Shown: piece after piece, positions 43,001 through 54,324 of the stretch
Layout: each line of letters opens with the position of its first letter
How positions within the stretch are numbered: the first letter of the stretch is position 1
NCBI GenBank assembly: GCA_033239005.1
Contig: BSQZ01000040.1
Coordinates: 2,157,599-2,221,598, forward strand
Source: Lamellibrachia satsuma
Lineage: Eukaryota > Annelida > Polychaeta > Sabellida > Siboglinidae
Direction: 5' to 3'
Length of the DNA stretch: 64,000 nt
Translations under genes and position numbers: made by a program
Notes under the pieces: model-generated
Databases searched by the model: none
The model's input: the letters and a program-made list of their open reading frames with translations, nothing else
Told to the model about the DNA's origin: nothing

Positions 43001-43135
43001 CCATTGAGCGATTGATAGTTGTTCTCTTCTTCCTAGCTGATTTTTCACTGTCGACGGAAGATGAGGTCGAGCAGCGCGGTCCTTGGTAACCCGGGCGACG
43101 ACCGGTCCGGTATGGTAATTCGTGCGGTTGTGCAT
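40013..43135 (-). pseudogene. Nearly intact LINE ORF2 (endonuclease + reverse transcriptase) with one stop
   Basis: This non-LTR retrotransposon protein would nick target DNA and copy its RNA. The apurinic-type endonuclease is complete (QWNVRTLL, CETRFSE, VGFAIK, VYAPT, IGDFNARIG, DFIITRCR, TDHHMLRSKV). The reverse transcriptase is complete (NYRGISLLSIAGKIFARIL, GFRSNRTTADMIF, FVDFTKAFDTV, GVKQGCVLAPTLFSIFL, LLYADDSALVAHS, FTYLGSTIS). A single in-frame TAG (40430-40432) splits 901 residues from the last about 136 (LLYGAEAWTVYRR ... [15 protein letters not shown]). The 3' end is an (ATG)n tail at about 39961-39980. It resembles the RTE-like elements often annotated as craniofacial development protein 2-like; clade not proven. 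Confidence 0.9.
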
Positions 43136-43474
43136 TTCATGAGAGCTGCTTGCAAAAAGTGTTGAAGTGCTGCTGGCTTTTGCAAGTTACTAGCGGCACT
43201 CTCTCGGGGAGCAAATAGAGGTCTCACACCGGCAAGAACACGTCAAGACAGGCGCGAGCTATTTGTCCCTGCAGTGGCTGGTCGGGAGATGTTGGGAGTT
43301 CCATTCATCAACCACCCTTGATGCTGCCACAATGACACGGTTTTCTGTTAGGGTTTGCTCCCTTAGCCTTCGGTTCTGTCGAGAACCTGTATCACAAGGC
43401 AGTGATTTTCAACTCTGCAATGCAGGGGCGTCAAACTCCCTGAGGTATTGTAGTACCAGAGGTACTGTAATACT

Positions 43475-43477
<3 letters not shown>

Positions 43478-43524
<47 letters not shown>

Positions 43525-43540
43525 TATATATATATATGTA
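43478..43540. repeat. (TA)n array
   Basis: About 60 bp of TA, followed by (TTTA)n. Confidence 0.96.
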
Positions 43541-43984
43541 TATTTATTTATTTATGCATTTATTTATTTATACTGCATGCCAAATAGGTACATCAAATAG
43601 GACACCCGCGATTTTCTCAGTACACTATGTTTCAAGAGAATATCAAAACTACTCATGCTAACACAATACCTGTTTGTGCTATCAAAAGACCTGATTCATC
43701 TTGGAAAATTGGAAAATAAAGTTTTTACAATACCAGCTGTTTATTTCTTAAGCTGTTCTGTATATGCGTCTGTGTCAATCCAAGCCAAATTACACGAAGT
43801 CTAAGTAATACATAATGTTGTTCTTACATTATGTTCATTAAGCTATCGAAACAATTGTTTCTAGAATAATATTAAAACGTGTATCGTGTTACTATAACGT
43901 CACTGCGAACGGCATTGCAACATATACCTGCTGCATTACAAATGTTGCACTGTATCGGAATTGGTGAAAGTCGTTCTCGTCGGA

Positions 43985-46550
43985 ATCTATTTTTCGGAAA
44001 CATCATACGATTTCAAAGATTTTGTTATATGAATAAAATTTTCGAAAATCCATGTATGCACATATGCTCATATGAACGTGTGCACGCATGCTTTAATGTA
44101 CGAAAGTATTTACATATGCACACAAGCACGTGGTGGCTCATGTATGCATGTACATACGTATGTCATTGCGGTTTAATGTGGACCAAATCGAAACTGCTAC
44201 AGACTGCGTTGCGACAAAATATAGCTCGAAAGACTTGATCAGAGTCGGCGAGATTGAAGTACGTGTGTCAGCCTTTGTTCAAATTCTTTGTTTTCCATTT
44301 GGATTGTTTCATTGTTGTCTTCCGATTTCTATTTTCAAGTTTTTTCTGCAAATTTACGTTGACATAAACGAATAAACAGTGGCTCAGTGGTTAGAGCGGA
44401 CTCTTATTTAAGAGGATCGGTATTAGAATCCTCTTGCTACTGTTTCGAAACTTGGACAATTCCATTCACTCCACATTGCCCCAGGCTACATACAGTAACT
44501 GGGGCGTGGCTGAATGCTGCCTAGAGAAGTCGAGTTGGTCTGCCAAGGGTATAAAGAAATGTCCCTATGTTCGGACAAATTATATAAGGACAGACCGTTA
44601 CTTTGTTAACAAAATATGAGGCTCAAAATTGGCTTTGACATAAAATATGTGTACAAAGTAGCTGTGCGTTTCCTTAAAAAATCTTTGTTGTTTTGTAGAT
44701 TTCGATTTCATCGTCGTCTGTTGTGGATCTTTGGGTGACTTTATTTGATATATCTACAGTGAAAGGTTGTGTTATTTTGTTCAAATGCAATTGTTGGATC
44801 CCTTGATTTAGGAGTAGGCCAGTGAGCGTGTGCAAGTGTCTATGTTGCTATGGGATACCGACCTCCATTAAGCTTTGCCTTAGCAACCATGTTTACCTAT
44901 TAAGAGACGCTCTGTCAGAATAACAAAATGGTACAAATATATGAATAGGGGACTTACTAAGATACTTTTTATTATGACTACCTCGGTGGTTCGTGTTTGT
45001 TTACTTACGTGACAGTACGCTCAACGTCTTATTTAGTATTTAAGAGATCTACTTCCTGCCCATAAAGACGTCCTTCGACATCAAAAAGGTCCAAAGTAAT
45101 TAGACCGGGAACATCAATTAAACAACAAAACCAAAATGGTAGCTAAGTCACATTACTAATCACAACGTTTTTTTAAATTAGTTAGATTGATGAGTTTGTT
45201 TATGATGTATTTAACATCGCGTAATCCAATAAATGTAATGCGAACTTCATTTGGTAACTGGATTAGATCAATAACGGATTATCAAGGTCTTCCATTATTA
45301 TCTGTTCCTCAAAAAACCAAATACTGAAGGCAGATTTGCACGTAATCAGTGCAGCTTTCAAAGGATTTGTTGGTGGTAAAGGTTACTTTCCATGGATACG
45401 AAACAGTCAAAATACCTTTTATGTCAAAATTCATTTTGTATGAGGTATGCCTGATTTTCTCATAGAATGGTTAGACTATTTATTTCGTCTCCATCAAGTT
45501 TAACTTCATGACGTCTTGGCTTTCAACAATGGCGTCTGCCCCACTTAGTCGTCCATTCAGATGCGTCTCCAGGACTTCATATTCATATAAGCCAAGTCAA
45601 CTCAGGCTTGTTACTGTGTTGCTAATTGTAGGAAGTGATTGTTAACATCGATGCGAGACTTTTAATTGAAATTGCATTATTGAAACAGGGGATTTGCCGC
45701 AGATGGTGTCTCGCATTACACTAGTCGAAGCTGTGACCCGGCTGAAGGACGCCGTAGATGCTGTTCCTGCTCGTCCAATCGTTGTGGAGTACCCAGAAGG
45801 AGACCAGGTCAGCGTTAGCATCATTGTAATTAGGTGTCGTGTTACTTTCTACTTTGTTCTTTGCTAAATATCTAGGCATCGATTATATTCGCACCCATAT
45901 TTAGCCTCTACGAAGCACTGCGCAATATGCTTTCTTACTTTAAGTGACATACTTTTGTTGAATAAAGTGAATAAATCTCAACCCACCCAAAGAAACCTGT
46001 TAGCACCATGACACTGTACTAAAATCCCCAATAGTGGCGTTCCTAACCATTTCACCACTGCCACAACTTACATTTCATGTGCTGAATCTGCACATCTTTA
46101 TTTCATTTGGTAATTCTCAGTTTCAATTGCATACAATTGTGGATAATGTTTGCATTGAAAATGTGTTCGGAAACACAATAACGTTCGTTTCTTAAACTAT
46201 GTTACATTACGTTACACAAGTGCACAGTCGCAATGACGTAACTAGTCGTAAACAACAATCGCATTACCCAGCTAATCAATCAATTATACAATTCCGACAC
46301 TGTTTATTTTGACTTTATGATTAGTTGTGGCAGTGGTGATATGTTGAGTGGCGCCACTGGTGGGGAGTTTGGTATATCACTGTCAGTCGCAGTCTCTTTA
46401 GAGCAGCCTGCGCAATTCAATGTTTCACTTATCTCCTTTTTTAATGATTTCGAAAACAATCAAACCTGCGATATGTTAGCTCATGTGTATATATGTTTTA
46501 TTTAGTTTTGATGTTACCATCGAAAAGATTATTAAATTATTTTCGACCGG
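43985..46550 (+). pseudogene. Degraded duplicate of the membrane-protein locus
   Basis: Sequence parallels 21480-25595, introns included, so it arose by segmental duplication, not retrotransposition. Exon counterparts at about 44162-44257, 44700-44766 and 45690-45808 are recognisable. The first has a small insertion and loses about 10 bp, bringing a stop (RKT-stop). The sequence matching 23585-24940 is missing, removing the last two exons and the transmembrane segment. The third counterpart is still open and well preserved (ITLVEAVTRLKDAVDAVPA). It also carries the shared SINE. Confidence 0.75.
44379..44605 (+). mobile_element. tRNA-derived SINE, duplicate-locus copy
   Basis: GTGGCTCAGTGGTTAGAGCG and the downstream body match the SINE at 21849, with deletions. 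Confidence 0.6.
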
Positions 46551-46608
46551 TCACCGTCGAATGCTGTAAAAAAGCTATGAAAGTGTCTTCCCTCTACTTA
46601 CAATGACA

Positions 46609-46758
46609 CCCGGCAGGTTACACTTTCGCAGGTTACACTTTCGCAGGTCACACTTTCGCAGGTCACACTTTCGCAGGTCACACTTTCGCAGGTCACACTT
46701 TCGCAGGTCACACTTTCGCAGGTCACACTTTCGCAGGTTACACTTTCGCAGGTTACAC
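46609..46758. repeat. 15-bp minisatellite, about ten units
   Basis: Unit CACTTTCGCAGGTCA or ...GGTTA; outer units carry T, inner units carry C. Confidence 0.95.
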
Positions 46759-46835
46759 GATCAATTCTTTCGTCGACTTCACCAAAAATAATATTCTTTA
46801 TCAAATACTGGCCCAGTTGCCCGGCGTAGAACCTT

Positions 46836-47014
46836 GTGTGTGTGTGTGCGTGCGTCCGTGCGTGCGTGTGTGCGTGCGTGCGTGCATGCGTGCGTGCGTG
46901 TGTGTGGTCAACATAAGATTGCAGTTTAACATTTGTGTGTGTGTGTGTGTGTGCGTGTGCGTGTGCGTGTGCGTGTGCGTGTGCGTGTGCGTGTGCGTGT
47001 GTGTGTGTGTGTGT
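46836..47014. repeat. (GT)n/(GTGC)n microsatellites
   Basis: Two GT-rich arrays (46836-46905, 46935-47014) separated by unique sequence. Confidence 0.95.
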
Positions 47015-47129
47015 CAAATGCGTCAACAATTACGGTCACAGACTTGTACAGTTGTGTAAAATGTGGATATTCACATTGCTAATGCAAAAGTTAACAAAGA
47101 TAGATGCATAGGTAGTCTTTACATGTAGA

Positions 47130-48740
47130 GATACTTGTACTGTAGTTTTAAGTTTTGTACTCCAGCAAAACAACCTAGCACAAGTGATCTTTCTGGTTTA
47201 GTCAAGAATGGTTCCAACATAAGTAAAAGACCCAAGTGGAAGCCTGATCACTCATTACGATTCTGTAGTAATATTGATGAGTACAAATTTAAACTTATAA
47301 AAACAAAACTTCATAAAAACAAGAATAACTTTCAAAATGAAATGAGGAATCTTAAACATAAAGATCCTAGGGCTTATCGGAATTTATTTAAAGGGTCTTC
47401 AGTTTAAAATTAGCTTCAAAATTTTAAACTGCAATCTTATGTTGACCAATTTAGACATTTTAATTGTAATTGTATAACTAATAATGAAGGTTATGAAGAC
47501 ATTGAAGTTCTACTTAGTTCAGCTAATAGAATTATAAATAGCTACACGCAGTTTAAAAAAAAATAACAAGGCATGTAGTAAGGATCTAATAATTAATTTC
47601 TTAAAACGTCCATTCCTAAAATGTTACCTGTATTTATAACATTGTTCAATTTGGCTTTAGAATCAGGTTTTATTCCTAAGTCACGGGCATGTGGATTTAT
47701 TAAGCTAATTTATAAAAAGTAAAGGTTCTGTTGCAGATCCAAATAATCACATAGGAATAACCATCCGCAATCGTCGTGGCACGCTATTTATATCTGTACT
47801 AAATAAAATATTGAATAGGTATTTAGCTAGCACGAATATAATAGAGAGGAACAAGCAGGAATTATGAAAGGTTATTCAACTTAAAGTCATATATTTGTTT
47901 TTAAAAGCTGACTTGATATAATACTTATAAAAACTCCACTTTTATTAATTACAGTAAAGTTTTTGATATTATAAATATGCCTTTGTGGAGTAAACTCAGA
48001 AACCATAATAATGATGGTAGATTGTTAAATGTAATATATACAACATGTATACTAAGGCCATGTCTTGTATTAAAATTAATGATAGTTATATGTCTGACTT
48101 CTTTGAATGCAATCAAGAGGCAAGGCAGGGAGAGAATCTCTCGCCATTGTTATTTCCAATTTTTCTTAATTACATGAAAGATTTTGTTAGAAAATCTTTT
48201 ACTGGCTTGACTATGGTTTCTGATCTCATTAATGACAAACTTCAAACTAATGATGTATTTGTTTTCCTAAAATTATATCTATTATTGTACGATGATGATA
48301 CCATCATAATGGCATAGTCAGCCACTGACCTTCAGGACTGCCTAAATGCAATATCTCAGTATTGTAAATTAAGGTCATTAATAATTAATTAAACTAAGAC
48401 TAAAGTATTAATCTTCACTAATGGCAAGACCCCTAAAATTCCTACATTCTCTTTCAATAGAACATATTTGCTAAGCAAAGGCAATACATGCAATCACGAC
48501 AATTACTTCTTCCAATTGGTATAATTTATAATAAAGTATTTGATCATACTGCTGTACCAATGTTGTCATATGGTTGTGAAATATGGGGGTATGAGAATTA
48601 TGACATAATTCAAAAAATTTGACTGCTCTTATTGATTGTTCTTATTATGTTTCAATGTTATGAGTACTTGCAAGTACTCTGGGTATTTTATATTTATCTC
48701 ATACACCATTGTATGGTATTAGATAATAAAACTTGACTTG
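47130..48740 (+). pseudogene. Degenerate LINE, reverse-transcriptase fragments
   Basis: Remnants include a linker (KTKLHKNKNNFQNEMRNLK), a palm block RQGENLSPLLF with the following FLNYMKDF (about 48125-48180), a mutated catalytic site LLYDDDTIIMA (about 48283) and DLQDCLNAISQYCKLR. The 3' end is AATAAAACTTGACTTGACGG near 48745. Numerous stops. Confidence 0.7.
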
Positions 48741-48759
48741 ACGGAGACACAAGGGAACA

Positions 48760-50331
48760 GACAGATATTCAGAGTCACAAACTACTTTTTAATAAAGACT
48801 TGTCGAGTCGCCTGGCGTTGAACGGGACAAAACTGCAACCAGTGCAAGAGTTTATGTCTCCTTGCAGTTCCCAATCAAGTTTTATTTTTGCGAATTGCAA
48901 TGACACCTTCACTCCCAAAAATCATGTACAACTGCCGGTTTCACGAAGCGTTCGGTGGACGTTTGACATAGACCAAGAAACAATGGTTGAAAAATGCATA
49001 GCGGTGTTAACAATTGCACGTAACTATTGTTATGCCATTTGCGTAAGACGCCCCCGTTGGTTCCATTTATGAAATACCCCACCCCCGTACGAACCACCAC
49101 CGTAGGCACCCGGGCACGCCTACAAAATTTCAGCCACATACATGCCAAATTGAAGGAGAGCAGCAAGAAATACAAAGTCACAAACTACCTTATATTAAAG
49201 ATTACATCGACTGCACATATTACTTAACCTGTACACACACTACATATCTGGACATCAACGAACGTGATTAGCTTTGGACAAATTAACTGAGCAAAGAGCT
49301 TTAAGAATGTCTTTGTGAACCAAAATGAACAAACGAGATATTAATTTGTCTGCACAACAAAACATGTACACGACGAAACATTGTATCGTTGAATGCAAAG
49401 TGATATTTTGTTTGATCTCAACATGTGCCCGTTATGTGGTTCTGTAAACGGTGAGATAGTTGTCTATTATTTCATGCCACCGTCACGCATCATCATGTTT
49501 CATTATCATCGACAATTAATTAATGTACTAAATTAATTAATTAACTGTATTCGATCACAACAATTTCCATAATATATTACTAATGAATAGAAGTGAATAG
49601 ATTGGTATAACTTACAAAGATCCTTTAGAAGCCCAAAATAGGCGAATAGTCAATAAGGATCACGTAGTGAACTGGTTCCTGTAAAACGGGTCACAAACAG
49701 CTAGTCGTTCGTACATCAGGAAACTGGCGGCCCTTTCCGGAAAATGATCTTCGTTCGTCTACATGGTATGCTTGCATATCGTACACAAAATAGTCGTGGG
49801 AATTGTCCTACTAGCGAGTGAACACGACAAACAAATCACTGTAGCCTAACGTGTAGTCCTACGTGGTAGCACTAGCCCTGTGTCAAATAAAGAATGAATC
49901 ATTTATAATGTTGGAAAACATTTATGTATTGGGAGTTTGAAACTAATGTGAACAACATTTTGGGTTGCTTTAAAACTAGAGTGAAGCGTATCAGGTAATT
50001 TGTTCAACCTGAGTAGAAAATACTTACGTGTGATTTGAGCTTGCGTTGTAAATAACTTTTGAAATTAGGTTGAAAATACACGTGAGTGTGTTTTAACACG
50101 CACGGGTGGTTTTTGTCTTGATTCAAAGTACTCCAGCATGTTTATTATCTAGCTTTTTTCCTGCCGAATAAATCGTATTTGGATCGTGCTTGATTTAGAA
50201 TAGACGACGAGCGTCTACTCATATTGTGTTTTAAATAAAAATGGTACAAATAAATATAGCTGAGAGAGATCGTTTCATTACAATTCGTTTTAATATAGCA
50301 AATGGCAAAGCTTAACACAATTGCAAAGACT

Positions 50332-50371
<40 letters not shown>

Positions 50372-50560
50372 CAAACCATGATGAGCCACCGTATGTTACA
50401 TCCATAAATATAATATAATACATCAATGTAATGAAATAGTCAGGCTAAATATAATCCAAATTCACTAATGAATGAACGTTTGTCAGTGTAACCGTACCTA
50501 TACGTATCTATTCAAATAACAGTTTGCTTAATATAATTTAACCATTGTTGTTTATTTGGA
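48760..50560. other. No gene seen
   Basis: Apart from (AAT)n at 50333-50369 nothing was recognised; short frames at 48800-49230 are not convincing. Confidence 0.5.
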
Positions 50561-50618
50561 ATGTTTGCGAATATCATGTTCATATTGTATTCTGAACGGC
50601 AAGGTCCGTATTCGTACT

Positions 50619-50741
<123 letters not shown>

Positions 50742-50744
50742 AGC

Positions 50745-52050
50745 ACAGTCAGGTCAGGCCCTCTAGCTTGCTACTGGTACCATGTAGACCGGTTCTACCT
50801 GTATCATGGTCGAGCCCTCTGCGACTAAACCGGCACCTTACCAACCCGCACTGGCCAGCATGAAGAGGTAGGCCAATTAATACCAGCATGAAAAGTACAA
50901 AAAACCAAGGCCCCCAGTCCCCAGCAGCATCGATGTCTCCGACGTGGAGGTGATTCCAGTTCTAGACTACATGCAGCGTGTGCGAAGAATCACTGGGTCA
51001 AGAAGAATCACCAGAAGAAAGAGGAAAAGAAGAAGAAACACCAGCAGAAAGAAATACTGAAAATTGCAACGTACAATGTAAGAACCCTATCAAAAGATGA
51101 ACACGTCCAAGAACTGGAGGAAGAACTAAAAAAAAAACGAACATCAAATGGGATGTGATAGGGATTGGGGAAATAAGAAGAAAAGAAGAAGGCTTTACCA
51201 CCCTGCAGAGCGGCCACCTGCTACACCATTCTAAGGCGAACAATGGACAAGCGGGAGTGGGCTTCCTCATAAACAAGAAATGGAAAGACAACATAACAAG
51301 GGTTAATAACATTAGCCCAAGAGTAGCAGAACTTGTTCTACGCATAACAACACGACACCAACTGAAAATAGTTCAAGTATATGAACCAACGACATCACAC
51401 TCAGAAGATGAAATAAACATCTTCTACAATGACACCGATAAAATCTTGAAGTATCCAAGCCACTATACAATAGAGATGGGAGACTTCAACGCCAAAGTGG
51501 GTGTAAGAACAAACCCATCCGAAACAGCGACAGGAAGTATCGTCTTAGTACAGAGGAACGAACGAGGTGATACCTTAATAGAGTGGACAACATGAAAGGA
51601 TTACAAGAACATGAATACACTATACCAGAAGAAAATTGAGAGGAGATGGAGAAACATGGAGAAACCCGGACGGTAAAACGAAGAATGAAATTGACTACAT
51701 CATGACTGACAAGCCGAACATGATCACAGATGTAAGAGTCACAATCCGCATAAACGTTGGAAGCGACCACAGACTGTTGATGAGCAACATCAGATTAGAC
51801 ACGAAAGAAGAAAGGAAGAAGCTGCTAAGAAAAAAGAAACCACCAAAAGTCGACACTAGAGAAATTGGGATTAAAAAGAACGACTTCCAACTCGAGCTGA
51901 AAAACAGGATCACTGCTCTACAAGAACTGGATGATATCGACACTATAAATGAAAACATTACAGAAACGATCCAACAGACAGCAAACAAGAGCACTAATGA
52001 AAAAACGTAGATAAATGGTAAAGAGCACCGCTAGGGATTGCGTAGAGTAC
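50745..52050 (+). pseudogene. LINE 5' part: leader and endonuclease
   Basis: Following a leader, the frame from about 51060 encodes an apurinic-type endonuclease: KLQRTM-like start, WDVIGIGEIRRKEEG, GVGFLINKKW, QVYEPTTSHSEDE, GDFNAKVG, then EIDYIMTDKPN and GSDHRLLMSNIRL (51690-51790). Frame changes occur near 51135 and 51600. The reverse transcriptase is missing; the element is cut off by (TA)n at 52056. Confidence 0.72.
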
Positions 52051-52052
52051 AC

Positions 52053-52352
<300 letters not shown>

Positions 52353-52444
52353 GTACTACCCAACGGGAATTTCGAATATTATTTAATATTCGAATCACCA
52401 ATGTGGGCAATCACGCACGTGCAAAATGTCAGGACATTCATGTG

Positions 52445-52854
<410 letters not shown>

Positions 52855-52952
52855 CATCACGTGACGTGAATCTCGTAACAGTCACATTACCGGAATTCAT
52901 AATTCTATATATAGTGTGCGTGTGTGTGTGTGTATGGGAGTGAGTGTATACG

Positions 52953-52954
<2 letters not shown>

Positions 52955-53010
<56 letters not shown>

Positions 53011-53103
53011 ATATACATTATATAAATGTATATTATATATGTACATATTTATATAATATATATATATATATATATATAATATACATTTATATAATGTATA
53101 TAC

Positions 53104-53151
<48 letters not shown>

Positions 53152-53178
53152 GTCAATATACACACGCACTCCCGCGCG

Positions 53179-53218
<40 letters not shown>
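52955..53218. repeat. (TA)n and (CA)n arrays with a palindromic core
   Basis: Two TA runs flank TATACATTATATAAATGTATATTATATATG and its near mirror; a (CA)n run ends at 53218. Confidence 0.93.
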
Positions 53219-53221
<3 letters not shown>

Positions 53222-53343
53222 TCGAATAACAAAATGAGTCGTTATGGAGTTCCGGTAGGTGGCACTGCTACAGAGATTCACGTCACGTGATGTCACGCAT
53301 TCACATCACACCCAGTGACGTAATTCGGGGTGGCGGCGCCGGC

Positions 53344-54093
53344 CTACATTTTAGCGGGCAGCGCGACGTCCTCTAGGTGCACTTCGGGTGGAATACGCTT
53401 CGCAATGGCTACGGCGAAGACGATGTTGGCGATGGAATAGCCGACGAAGCAGGCTCTGTCGAGCACCATAGCAATGTCGTGCCACTCTGCCGTCACCAGC
53501 CCCACACTTGTCTCCGTCAGGCGCACTTTCGACGTGTTCGCCCGCATCATGCGCATCTCTTCGAGGATGTCTATCAGAACGTCGACCATGTCGGCTAGCA
53601 ACAGGTTAGGCGTCGGAATCGACATTGACCCGATGTTGTTGTTGTGCGTAATGTTGCGGCTGTTGAAGTTTCCAGCGACGTTGCCGTTGTTTCCAGCGAC
53701 GTTGTCGTTGTTTCCAGCGACGTTGCCGTTGTGTCCAGCGACGTTGCCGTTGTTTACAGCGACGTTGCCGTTGTTTCCAGCGACGTTGCCGTTGTTTCCA
53801 GCGACGTTGGCGTTGTTTCCAGCGACGTTGCCGTTGTTTCCATCGACGTTGCCGTTGTGTCCCGCGACGTTGGCGTTGTTTCCAGCGACGTTGGCGTTGT
53901 TTCCAGCGACGTTGCCTTTGTTTCCAACGACGTTGCCATTGGTTCCAGCGAAGTCGCTGTTGTAACCTACACATTCCAGGTTCAATTGCGAAGAGCTGCG
54001 CTCGTCCAAACTGCCCGATGTCGGGCATCCGGTATCGAAGGTGCTCACAGAATATGTTGTTTCTCCTTCTTCCGGTTTCCTTTCCATTCTCTT
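53344..54093 (-). CDS. Nicotinic-type Cys-loop receptor, last exon (M3-M4 loop with hexapeptide repeats, and M4)
   Basis: The exon opens after acceptor GTTGTCTTTGCAG (minus) at 54093, phase 0, and ends at TAG 53344-53346. It encodes the end of the large cytoplasmic loop and the last membrane helix of a pentameric ligand-gated ion channel. The C-terminal EWHDIAMVLDRACFVGYSI followed by ANIVFAVAIAKR is the pre-M4/M4 signature. Most of the loop is 17 or so GN(V/A)(A/D)GN units encoded by an 18-bp minisatellite (about 53670-53950), which keeps the frame. Two upstream exons of the same gene are at 59035-59148 and 59875-59954. Confidence 0.85.
   Translation of the reverse strand, partial: KRMERKPEEGETTYSVSTFDTGCPTSGSLDERSSSQLNLECVGYNSDFAGTNGNVVGNKGNVAGNNANVAGNNANVAGHNGNVDGNNGNVAGNNANVAGNNGNVAGNNGNVAVNNGNVAGHNGNVAGNNDNVAGNNGNVAGNFNSRNITHNNNIGSMSIPTPNLLLADMVDVLIDILEEMRMMRANTSKVRLTETSVGLVTAEWHDIAMVLDRACFVGYSIANIVFAVAIAKRIPPEVHLEDVALPAKM
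53670..53950 (-). repeat. 18-bp coding minisatellite in the receptor loop
   Basis: Unit AACAACGGCAACGTCGCTGG-like (18 bp), giving GNVAGN/GNNANV hexapeptides; small changes (His, Asp, Lys) between units. Confidence 0.95.
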
Positions 54094-54164
54094 CTGCAAA
54101 GACAACTTTAAGTAACCCACCTGAATTATGATGTGAAACACCCAACAGCGTTGGGTTAAATTTA

Positions 54165-54320
54165 AATGTGTAACTTGCAAGTAATTACAATTACGGCCTA
54201 GTAGTAATTCGTTGCAACTGTGTGTTTTATGTAAATTGTAAGTAAATACAATCACTGTGTAGTTGTAATTCATTGTAACCGTATGTATTTCATGCTTAAT
54301 TAATAACAATTAACGGCCTA
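54165..54320. repeat. AT-rich satellite-like repeat, left part
   Basis: Units with AATTACGGCCTAGTTGTAATTC and TGTGTTTTATGTGTAA spacing of about 60-70 bp; continues at 57215-58060 beyond the inserted LINE. Confidence 0.8.
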
Positions 54321-54324
54321 TAGT

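Noticed and set aside
46603..46791. CRISPR-like regular repeats
   Set aside because: 15-bp units are directly adjacent with no spacers, in animal DNA; a minisatellite.
53474..54111. Plus-strand repeat proteins opposite the receptor exon
   Set aside because: Translations of the same 18-bp minisatellite; splice sites, phase and M4 homology support the minus strand.
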